NCBI GenBank assembly: GCA_014799665.1 | Contig: JAAVHP010000013.1 | Span: 1 to 5,599 of the forward strand | Direction of reading: 5' to 3' | Length of the DNA: 5,599 nt | DNA from: Clostridiales bacterium | GTDB taxonomy: Bacteria > Bacillota > Clostridia > Christensenellales > Pumilibacteraceae | Shown: positions 1 through 5,344 of the stretch, in pieces | Layout: every line of letters begins with the position of its first letter | Numbering within the stretch: position 1 is the stretch's first letter | Translations under genes and position numbers: made by a program | The notes under the pieces: model-generated | Seen by the model: the letters and a program-made list of their open reading frames with translations, nothing else | Told to the model about the DNA's origin: nothing | Database searches by the model: none

Positions 1-58
1 CAATCATTTCTTTTCAAATGCCTAAAAATACAAATAGTCAAGACGTTATACAACTTTT

Positions 59-120
59 AGCCTGCAATTTGACCCTTAATGCATCGGCGATCCGATTTCA
101 GCCTGCAATTTGACCCTTAA
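59..120. repeat. Two direct repeats, likely IS21-like end
   Basis: The 19-mer cctgcaatttgacccttaa occurs at 61-79 and again at 102-120, and the identity extends two bases to the left (ag), giving a 41-bp period. Between the copies lies a short palindrome, atcgg-cgat-ccgat (83-96). IS21-family elements carry several copies of a transposase-binding repeat inside each end, often with a GGGTCA-like core. The reverse complement of this repeat has the same core, TTAAGGGTCAAATTGC. The following gene remnant becomes recognisable at about 132, so the insertion end probably lies between 121 and 132, possibly at the CA at 131-132 (IS21 elements end in CA). The istA/istB genes would lie to the left, outside the window. 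The assignment is from memory of the family pattern. Confidence 0.45.
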
Positions 121-131
121 GCCAAATTTTC

Positions 132-678
132 AACAGTATCGTCCACAAATTGCAATTCTGTACGTGGAAGCAGATGAGTATCTATGATGACCATATTCGT
201 CTGTGGAATGAAGGTGTGTTGCCGGAAGATTATACCGTGGAAACTCTAATGAGTAAACATACATCTAAACCGCGTAATCCAAAGATGGCTCAGGTATTCT
301 ACCGTGCCGGTTTCATTGAGGCATGGGGACGCGGCTATGAAAAGATAATGAAGGCTTTTGATAATGCTAATCTTAAACGTACGGAATTTACTGTTGAGCA
401 AGGTGGAGTTACAGCCGTGATTTATCGTGAGATTTTCATGTCTATCAGTGGTGATCAGCAACCGATACAAACCGAACAAGATGCCCAGAAAACTACCAGA
501 AGATTTTGGAGTTGATTGCGCTCAACCCTTATAATACAAGGAACGAAATGGCAATTGAATGCGGTGTGACGCCAGATGTAATTAAATTGCAATTAAAAAA
601 ATAATAGAGAATGGGTTAATCCGTCGCGTTGGTTCAGATCGTAGCGGTTCTTGGGAGGTAATCAATTATTCATCGTAG
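132..678 (+). pseudogene. AAA_4/HATPase_c_4 ATP-binding regulator, 3' remnant
   Basis: This is the C-terminal part of a protein of the AlbA_2/AAA_4 type, often annotated as 'ATP-binding protein' or 'RecG-like helicase' and probably a transcriptional regulator. The first recognisable residues, NSIVHK (132-149), match the family's N(A/S)I-HR/K block. SIYDDHIRLWNEG follows, then SKPRNPKMAQVFYRAGFIEA and WGRGYEKI, all hallmark family blocks. The frame hits TGA at 513-515, but homologous-looking sequence resumes in another frame from about 488 (ENYQKILELIALNPYNTRNE, then CGVTPDVIKLQL), a winged-helix tail. That frame ends in TAA at 602-604, inside a seven-A run (595-601). One extra A would continue it as IIENGLIRRVGSDRSGSWEV to TAG at 676-678. 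The gene is therefore 5'-truncated at the insertion end and carries two indels. The only start-like codon near the left edge is a TTG at 150, which I do not consider a real start. It converges with the rhuM remnant 25 bp away. Confidence 0.8.
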
Positions 679-703
679 GGTTGCATTTTCTGCGCTTTCT
701 GCA

Positions 704-1094
704 TTATTGCTTTCCTCGAAGTTTCTTTTATTCGGCTTCAAAGGCTTCGATGAAGTGGATTTCGACCGGGGATAGTTGGTATTAGGTGCGCTCGCGGAAT
801 TTATCATACTCGGTGTCGGCTTTTAATCATGTCAAGATTATAGATTGGGATTTGGCGTTCCACCTGACGTTTGCCCTCAGTCTGAACTTGTGCAAAAAAT
901 ACACAGGTTGAATCGGACTTCAATTCTCCATCCTCATATATCTTTTTAACGTGCCTTTGGATGGTCGAACGGTCACGTTGAAACAGTTCCGCCATCCGGT
1001 CGGCAGTTAGCCACACAGATTCATTGGCAAGCCGAATCTCAATCTTCATCTCGCCTCCCTGCGTTTGAAAGAGTATAATATCGCTAGAATTCAT
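704..1094 (-). pseudogene. rhuM: RhuM-family protein, internally deleted
   Basis: RhuM-like proteins are about 300-340-residue DNA-binding-type proteins, often found near type I restriction loci and in genomic islands; their biochemical role is not established. The open N-terminal part (start 1094, TGA at 804-806, 96 residues) shows the family's beginning: IILFQTQGGEMKIEIRL, a helix-turn-helix (VWLTADRMAELFQRDRSTIQ, residues 27-46), KKIYEDGEL and YNLDMI (85-90). The text then jumps, one frame over, to the family's C-terminal tail: KADTEYDKFRERT, a TAA (788-790), YQLSPVEIHFIEAFEAE, a second TAA (728-730), then KKLRGKQ and a final TAA at 704-706. Roughly 200 residues between NLDMI and KADTEYDK are missing and the junction is out of frame. 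The two TAA codons sit where Gln or Glu would be expected. The start lies 20 bp after the rloC-like stop, so the two genes were probably co-transcribed. Confidence 0.8.
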
Positions 1095-1114
1095 ATCTGT
1101 TTCTCATTATCTAC

Positions 1115-3496
1115 TTATTGTTCGAACCAAAGCAACTCTTCTTCTTTCCATTTATTGATCTCAGACAATTTATTCTCATCCCTATCGTTCTTTTGGGCCA
1201 AATAGCATGAGATATGTTCTTCATTCACATAACTCAAAAATAGAAGTAAACTTTTAGCCGTTTGAATCTTTTCTTGTTTAGTAAAGTATGGAGTAATCGT
1301 GTTAAGCCCGTAAACTCGTTCTTCCATATGGCTCTCTCCATTTAGTGCAAGACGACACATGAAATTCTCATAGTATGTTCGTTTTTCTGAAGGAATAGAT
1401 TTCAGTACACCTTGGTGACACATCATTTCTTCAAAGCTCTTATTATAACAGAAACTTGCAAATGCCTCGATAAGTCTCCTCATTACATTTCCAATACTGG
1501 TTTCTAAGTATTCATCGCTTGTCCTACCCATAGCATATTCATATACGCTTTCCAGTAGTTTCTTATATTCGTTTGAGACTACTCGATCGCTAATTTGCTT
1601 ATTTGAGAGTTCAAAGAATTTTCTTTGACCATTTTTTCCATTATTGAGTTCTGAGTAGATTTTAACTAGGTCAAATGCTGAACGTAAATCATGAGTTAGC
1701 ACCAACACACGACTGTTCGGATTTCCCTTTTGGATGCTATAAAACTGATGTCTAAGGAGAGATATTACTCCTAATCTGTTTCCTGCGTCAAAACTCGATA
1801 CTGGGTCATCTATCACTATTAGTATCTCATCTTTATACTTGTGCTCGGATTTCTTGTTACTGAATAATTTGGCAAAAAAATAACACAATCCAAGTACATT
1901 TCTTTCTCCAACACTGATTTTCTTTGGTGGGACGTTTCTTCCATTTATTTTTAGCTTATAACATCCCTCTCCGGCCGTTAGCTTTGCTTTGGTGGTACTA
2001 TAAAATACATATTGCAATTGATTATTTATATAATCCAATGCAATATCAGTTCGTGCTGCTAAAGCCTTCAATTCTTTTATTTCATTCTCCGTGCGCTCTT
2101 TATCTTTTTCAAACTGTATTAAAGTTTTCTTACAATTTTCATAAGCTTTAGTAGCCTTATTGTAGCCATCAAATAATGCTTTCAGGCGCATTTTAGTTAG
2201 CTGTTCATTCTCATGCATTATCCGTTTTTTCAGTTTCTCGCGTTCATTAACAGAACTGTTAAACGTTGCAACACATACCTCCAATGTCTTCATGGCTTCC
2301 TTATACTCAGCAATATGTGCTTGATAATTGGATTTCATGTCCGCATTGAAAGCTTCAGTTACTACCCCGTATAGGTCTCTTTTCCTTTGATCTATCTTAT
2401 TTCTTATAATGTCCAAGTCCTTATTCAATTGTTCTATTGACAATTGAGCACGTCTTTTGTCTTTTTCATTGAGTGGCGGTAACATAGGTAGGACAACATC
2501 AAAATGAGCGAATTCGCCTATTGCCTGATCTAAGGAAGCGCGATACATCTCAGACTCCTTGTTAAGAATACGCTTAAGGGTTTCACTGATATTTGCATAG
2601 TCATCATTACTGGTGTCTCTTAGACATAATGGGCAAAATGGCCATTTTTCAATGGTTAGTTGTAGCGTTGTTTCTTGTAGATGATGTTCTGAATGTTTTT
2701 CTAAAAAAGCAAGAAGCCTTTGCTCTCGTTCGCTAAGTTCAGGTCTTTCAATTCTTTTTTGTATTAGATAAGCAACCTGTTCCAAGTTATCAGGAATGTT
2801 CAATGCCATTGGGGACCATGCAATTGTCTGGGCGTCTTCAGTCTGAGCATATAACGCTAGGTTAGACTGTAGCATTTGACGAATATTATCCTCTGTCTCT
2901 TTTGGCTCTTCCATAGAAACAAATCGTCTTACCAAATCTTCAGTCACATGACTTTTTACAGAGTTTCGTTTTACCAGACGATCTATATCTGCCCAACCGC
3001 CATCTTCGCGCAGTTTTTCTCTTATCTTTTTAAAGAAGTATAACGGTGAAGATGTATCGCTTTTATCCTCAAATTTTTCTTTTTGAATTGTTTGTTGTGC
3101 TACTTTCTGCTCTAATGTCTGTTTTTCTACGTTTTTTTGAGTTATCTGTGTATCAAGGGCAACCTGTTCTCCCATCATTACAATAGTTTCTAAACCATTA
3201 CCTTTCATTCGTACATTTTCACGTACAAATTCCTCGTCAAAAACGAACACGGATTCCTTTTTGTCATCAGAAATTATCCCATCTGTTGATACAGTGTAGG
3301 ACACGTATCCATCCTCTGTCGGGTGTTCGTTATCCTTTCCCACTAATTGTCGCACAGCTTTAGCAATAGTGGTTTTTCCGCTACCATTTCGACCATAAAT
3401 AATACTCATACATTGTTTCTCATTAAACAATTTTAGAGTTGTAGCTTGCTCAAAAAAGCCTCCTGTTATTGTTATTGTTTTTAAATCTTCAAACAT
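1115..3496 (-). CDS. rloC: RloC-like zinc-hook ATPase, anticodon nuclease
   Basis: This intact 793-residue protein has a split ABC-ATPase head of the AAA_13/SMC type. Walker A is GRNGSGKTT (35-43), the signature loop is SVGERN (528-533), Walker B is ILIVIDDPVSSFD (558-570) and the H-loop is LVLTHD (598-603). The Lys/Glu/Gln-rich stretches at about 112-145 and 345-480 look like coiled coils, and a CPLC motif (288-291) between them matches a Rad50-type zinc hook. After the ATPase, VMRRLIEAF carries R673 and E677, and LNGESHMEER carries H723. In PrrC, Arg320-Glu324-His356 form the anticodon-nuclease active site; the same R-x3-E spacing appears here, with a longer gap to His. RloC enzymes combine this head, hook and nuclease, cut tRNA at the anticodon loop and excise the wobble nucleotide, and are thought to act against phage or after DNA damage. 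ATG at 3496 is the only start before an in-frame TAG upstream; no Shine-Dalgarno is seen. An AAA_13 protein without nuclease activity is the alternative. No hsd gene is present here. Confidence 0.8.
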   Translation of the reverse strand: MFEDLKTITITGGFFEQATTLKLFNEKQCMSIIYGRNGSGKTTIAKAVRQLVGKDNEHPTEDGYVSYTVSTDGIISDDKKESVFVFDEEFVRENVRMKGNGLETIVMMGEQVALDTQITQKNVEKQTLEQKVAQQTIQKEKFEDKSDTSSPLYFFKKIREKLREDGGWADIDRLVKRNSVKSHVTEDLVRRFVSMEEPKETEDNIRQMLQSNLALYAQTEDAQTIAWSPMALNIPDNLEQVAYLIQKRIERPELSEREQRLLAFLEKHSEHHLQETTLQLTIEKWPFCPLCLRDTSNDDYANISETLKRILNKESEMYRASLDQAIGEFAHFDVVLPMLPPLNEKDKRRAQLSIEQLNKDLDIIRNKIDQRKRDLYGVVTEAFNADMKSNYQAHIAEYKEAMKTLEVCVATFNSSVNEREKLKKRIMHENEQLTKMRLKALFDGYNKATKAYENCKKTLIQFEKDKERTENEIKELKALAARTDIALDYINNQLQYVFYSTTKAKLTAGEGCYKLKINGRNVPPKKISVGERNVLGLCYFFAKLFSNKKSEHKYKDEILIVIDDPVSSFDAGNRLGVISLLRHQFYSIQKGNPNSRVLVLTHDLRSAFDLVKIYSELNNGKNGQRKFFELSNKQISDRVVSNEYKKLLESVYEYAMGRTSDEYLETSIGNVMRRLIEAFASFCYNKSFEEMMCHQGVLKSIPSEKRTYYENFMCRLALNGESHMEERVYGLNTITPYFTKQEKIQTAKSLLLFLSYVNEEHISCYLAQKNDRDENKLSEINKWKEEELLWFEQ

Positions 3497-3566
3497 AAAA
3501 TTAAGTTGTTTACTGTTCTGTTGCTATTGAAGGGGTATTTGAATAAGGGTAGTTGTAGCCATGGAG

Positions 3567-3650
3567 TTAGCTATACGAATTTTCTTTGAAATTCTCGATT
3601 TGTTCGAGGACTTCCTCTTTCTGTTTTTGGGTCGTCTTTATCTTAGCCAT
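3567..3650 (-). CDS. Tiny hypothetical ORF before rloC
   Basis: This 27-codon ORF (MAKIKTTQKQKEEVLEQIEN, then FKENSYS) begins only 2 bp after the stop of the full-length frame of the hypothetical gene upstream, the spacing of a coupled operon gene. The peptide is Lys/Glu/Gln-rich and probably helical; I do not recognise it. After its TAA (3567-3569) the same frame stays open for 18 more codons (LHGYNYPYSNTPSIATEQ) to a TAA at 3510-3512, which is 13 bp before the rloC-like ATG. The natural product may therefore have been about 46 residues, truncated by a nonsense change, in keeping with the decay of its neighbours. It may equally be a chance ORF. A start codon and tight spacing are the only support. 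Confidence 0.35.
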   Translation of the reverse strand: MAKIKTTQKQKEEVLEQIENFKENSYS

Positions 3651-3652
3651 AA

Positions 3653-4082
3653 TCAAAATTTTAATTCATCATGATGAAACTCTTCAATTAGAAATCGCTG
3701 TACTTCATGAACATTCCTAAGCCATCACTCATTAACCATATCGAAAAAGGTTTTAGACTTATACGAACATCTTTTGAAGTGCTCCATAGAATATGAATAG
3801 TCAGTATGTTGTGCAGGAACTTCATCCCACGTATTTTGCACAAATGTATCCATTACCACAGGATCGTAATATATGTTTTTATCATCCGTTCCATTAATTG
3901 GCACAGGCTGAATGTCTTTGAGTTTTGTGTCAAACGTCATAAAACCATGAGACCTCAATGTAACTGTATCATCGTTTATGACAATGATTCTGAATAAATG
4001 CAACATGTGATCAAGAGTATAGAGGGCTTCTTGGGGAATCAGTCAACTTAACAATATCATTTATTTGAAACTTGAAATTCAT
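3653..4082 (-). pseudogene. Hypothetical protein, frameshift plus TGA
   Basis: The reconstructed product is about 143 residues. The start is ATG at 4082 (MNFKFQINDIVKLTDSPRSP, then LYS), and the frame meets a TGA near 4013. The coding signal continues in another frame with LDHMLHLFRIIVINDDTVTL, RSHGFMTFDTKLKDIQPVPI and YYDPVVMDTFVQNTWDEVPA, then HTDYSYSMEHFKRCSYKSKT. A TGA at 3725-3727 interrupts it, followed by WLRNVHEVQRFLIEEFHHDE and a final TGA at 3653-3655. The longest uninterrupted piece (3725-4006, 93 codons) starts at an internal Met. The front half reads like a small beta-barrel domain (IVKL, DTVTL, KLKDIQPVPI). I have a vague memory of similar hypothetical proteins in Bacteroides mobile regions, with a tail resembling VHEVQxFL, but no function. 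One frameshift (about 4008-4020) and one nonsense codon make it a probable pseudogene. It starts 28 bp after orf78 and leads into the tiny ORF with a 2-bp gap. Confidence 0.65.
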
Positions 4083-4090
4083 AAATAATC

Positions 4091-4113
4091 AAAAAAATAA
4101 TGTTTTTTCATTA
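4091..4113 (-). terminator. Weak hairpin plus T7 after orf78
   Basis: On the minus strand TAATG-AAAAAA-CATTA forms a 5-bp AT-only stem (4098-4113) followed at once by seven T (4097-4091). The geometry is that of an intrinsic terminator placed exactly at the orf78 stop codon, but the stem has only one G-C pair and would be very weak. If it works, it separates the toxin-like operon from the genes leading to rloC; if not, read-through would carry transcription onward. Confidence 0.25.
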
Positions 4114-4347
4114 ATTGCTATATAATACTGTAAGCTTGCCGGTTTCGATTTCGGATTTGAGGAACTGGAAGATATAGACTGCGCCCTGATAGTAAAGGCC
4201 GCATTCGGGATCGTTGAGCTTTGCGAAGGTAGTTGATGAATAAAGCTCGTCAAGGGCTCGGTGTATATCCCAACCATATTCTGCCATAAGCATTTCTGCG
4301 AGTTCTGCCGCAAGGCATTCTATCTGAAATTGTATGTCTTGTGTCAT
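4111..4347 (-). CDS. 78-residue partner of DUF3990 protein
   Basis: This intact ORF starts within the stop of the DUF3990 gene (ATGA, shared bases 4344-4347), so it is translationally coupled and almost certainly co-expressed. The product is acidic and mostly helical by composition, with a front helix (FQIECLAAELAEMLMAEYGW) followed by DIHRALDELYSSTTFAKLND, a Cys-Gly-Leu-Tyr-Tyr turn (CGLYYQGAVYIFQFLKSEIE) and a short tail. There is no signal peptide, membrane segment or catalytic motif. I recall no named domain, but small proteins with a GWD..xALD.LY..T...L....GLYYQ pattern seem to accompany DUF3990 genes in Bacteroidetes. It could be an antitoxin, chaperone or second subunit; only the gene order suggests this. 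A possible weak terminator overlaps its stop. Confidence 0.75.
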   Translation of the reverse strand: MTQDIQFQIECLAAELAEMLMAEYGWDIHRALDELYSSTTFAKLNDPECGLYYQGAVYIFQFLKSEIETGKLTVLYSN

Positions 4348-4832
4348 AGTTTACTGCGTTTTAAGAGGTTTATGGCTTTTGGGGTGCCAAAGAAGTATTG
4401 GACAGCATGGTCGCCTTTAAATCTTAGTTCTTCAACCAATGCTGCCGCTGACATATAACCCAGTATGAAACGACGAATCTGAACACCTACCGTGTCATCG
4501 GCAATGGGTCCGATAACAATATCATAAGGATGAGCCGGAATATCGGAATTATTCTTTCGGTTCATAACTACAAATTCAGCCCATTCTTCGGAGTAGTCAG
4601 GAAAGACCTTTATATTCAGCCCATTCTTTATAGTTTCGTCTTCATCAAACTCAAAGCAAGATAAAGTGGGAGTCCCTTCGTTGAGAAAGCGTGTTGTTCG
4701 AACAGCCATCTCCATAGCTTGGTCAGGGTTTGCATTGAGATAAAAGCCCTGTCCGAAATCCTTGCCACGTTTACTGCGTGAAAGATCAATCTCCTCAATA
4801 GCTACGTTTGAGCCGTGATATAATCGTATCAT
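4344..4832 (-). CDS. DUF3990 ADP-ribosyltransferase-like protein
   Basis: This intact 162-residue protein fits the DUF3990 family, which Pfam groups with the ADP-ribosyltransferase clan. The N-terminal LYHGSN (4-9) matches the His strand that binds NAD in H-Y-E type enzymes. KDFGQGFYLN (24-33) matches the G-x-G-F-Y-L loop with the Tyr (Y31). YDIVIGPIADD (103-113) is a conserved core strand. The third catalytic position probably falls in the QYFFGTPKAI block (145-154), where Gln145 stands instead of the Glu of classical enzymes, so the chemistry is uncertain. It overlaps the DUF3791 stop and the orf78 start by ATGA at both ends. Its ATG is preceded at 5 bp by a perfect AAGGAGGT, unusual in Bacteroidetes. 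By context it is the likely effector (toxin) of a toxin-antitoxin or phage-defence operon; substrate unknown. No secretion signal is seen, so it should act in the cytoplasm. Confidence 0.8.
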   Translation of the reverse strand: MIRLYHGSNVAIEEIDLSRSKRGKDFGQGFYLNANPDQAMEMAVRTTRFLNEGTPTLSCFEFDEDETIKNGLNIKVFPDYSEEWAEFVVMNRKNNSDIPAHPYDIVIGPIADDTVGVQIRRFILGYMSAAALVEELRFKGDHAVQYFFGTPKAINLLKRSKL

Positions 4833-5053
4833 ATCCTACCTCCTTCCCGTTGGCAAATGACTTGAAGGTCTGAGACGGCATCGTCGATGGATAGGGTATG
4901 CTCGGCAGCATAGCAGTCGAGAAGGAAATCTATACCTGTAAAACGGCGCAGGTATGCGTATGCCTGCATGTTGGAGAGGTTAAATCGCTGTGCGAAAGCT
5001 CCAACACACGCCACTACATATTCTATTCGGTTAAATATATCTTTCTTGTCCAT
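4829..5053 (-). CDS. DUF3791 small protein
   Basis: This intact 74-residue protein matches the DUF3791 pattern: an N-terminal helix (IFNRIEYVVACVGAFAQRFN), a second helix with Ala/Tyr residues (MQAYAYLRRFTGIDFLLDCY), then the family's Tyr-x3-His block (YAAEHTLSIDDAVSDL), comparable to the usual YDxLHTxxxxxIxxDI. DUF3791 genes are typically found directly next to DUF3990 genes, as here, and the pairing suggests an antitoxin or specificity partner; no activity is proven as far as I know. The start at 5053 lies 2 bp after the end of the restored repressor frame (TAG at 5056-5058), and the end overlaps the DUF3990 start. Codons for its last residues (EGGRI) double as the ribosome-binding site of that gene. 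Confidence 0.8.
   Translation of the reverse strand: MDKKDIFNRIEYVVACVGAFAQRFNLSNMQAYAYLRRFTGIDFLLDCYAAEHTLSIDDAVSDLQVICQREGGRI
4838..4845 (-). promoter_or_regulatory. Perfect Shine-Dalgarno for DUF3990 gene
   Basis: On the minus strand AAGGAGGT sits 5 bp before ATG at 4832, inside the last codons of the DUF3791 gene. None of the other starts here has such a site: the rloC-like, DUF3791 and hypothetical-gene leaders are AT-rich, and orf78 relies on overlap. It supports the start choice and strong coupled translation of the effector. Confidence 0.75.
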
Positions 5054-5055
5054 GA

Positions 5056-5264
5056 CTATGCTTTGTTGTTTACAATTAAGTCTTTAACATCAATATCAAG
5101 TAACTCTGAAATCCTCACAAGTATATAAGGGAAGGCTGCATTTTGTTGGAGGACCACCGGGAAACCGTAGCTTCATTTTTACCGACCTGTTCGGCAAGCC
5201 ATTTACCGGTTTTACCATTCTCAACTAACGCAACTTTTATCCCGTTAATCTTCTGTGATTCCAT
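5056..5264 (-). pseudogene. Xre/Cro-type HTH repressor, frameshifted
   Basis: ATG at 5264 opens a small Xre-type DNA-binding protein: MESQKINGIKVALVENGKTG, then KWLAEQVGKNEATVSRW, a classic helix-turn-helix, then SSNKMQPSLIYL and TGA at 5115-5117 after 49 codons. Adding one base at about 5120-5124 restores LVRISELLDIDVKDLIVNNK, the usual C-terminal helix of these proteins (cf. L..IA..LDVD...L), ending at TAG 5056-5058, 2 bp before the DUF3791 start. The full-length product would be about 69 residues. The recognition helix is intact in the truncated form, but the last helices, needed for folding or dimer contacts, are lost. As the first gene of the operon, behind a promoter with a palindrome, it is the obvious autorepressor and perhaps part of the antitoxin function. 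A sequencing error or recoding cannot be excluded. Confidence 0.75.
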
Positions 5265-5292
5265 TTCACTTGCTTTGCTTTCCTGTTACCAT

Positions 5293-5314
5293 ACTTTGAT
5301 GTTAAACGCAAAGT
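5293..5314 (-). promoter_or_regulatory. Candidate Xre operator palindrome
   Basis: ACTTTG (5293-5298) and CAAAGT (5309-5314) form a perfect 6-bp inverted repeat with a 10-bp spacer, centres 16 bp apart. It overlaps the -7 promoter element and the expected transcription start of the operon, 29 bp before the repressor's ATG. This is where an autoregulating Xre dimer would bind. It is a sequence-based inference only; half of the symmetry coincides with the promoter consensus itself. Confidence 0.4.
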
Positions 5315-5343
5315 TACAAATAAATTCTGAGATTACCACCTAA
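5309..5343 (-). promoter_or_regulatory. Bacteroides-type promoter for xre/DUF operon
   Basis: On the minus strand TAACTTTG (5316-5309) matches the Bacteroidetes -7 consensus TAnnTTTG. About 20 bp upstream is TTTAGG (5343-5338), only a weak match to the -33 TTTG. The element ends 45 bp before the ATG of the repressor gene, a normal distance. It is the only convincing promoter seen for the whole minus-strand gene run. Its upstream side abuts the end of the IS30-type element, so the insertion may have supplied or altered the -33 part. Confidence 0.6.
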
Positions 5344-5344
5344 A

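Noticed and set aside
59..120. CRISPR-like repeat-spacer unit
   Set aside because: Only two 19-21-bp repeats with a 20-bp gap and no cas genes; the gap has its own palindrome. An insertion-sequence end fits better.
246..479. Minus-strand 77-codon ORF
   Set aside because: It is a shadow of the AAA_4-type remnant, whose plus-strand frame contains the family motifs.
676..706. Bidirectional terminator between the converging AAA_4 and rhuM remnants
   Set aside because: Only 25 bp separate the two ends, and I see direct gcagaaa-type repeats but no stable hairpin with a T tract.
1924..2151. Plus-strand 75-codon ORF inside the ATPase gene
   Set aside because: It is antisense to a strongly supported coding region and has low-complexity, hydrophobic, shadow-like content.
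4089..4313. Minus-strand 74-codon ORF overlapping orf78
   Set aside because: It is a different frame of the same stretch, Ser/Gln-rich with no motif, whereas orf78 is coupled to the DUF3990 stop.
5115..5130. Programmed -1 frameshift to make full-length Xre protein
   Set aside because: The TTATATAC context is not a standard X-XXY-YYZ slippery site and no clear downstream stem or pseudoknot is visible; a one-base deletion is simpler.
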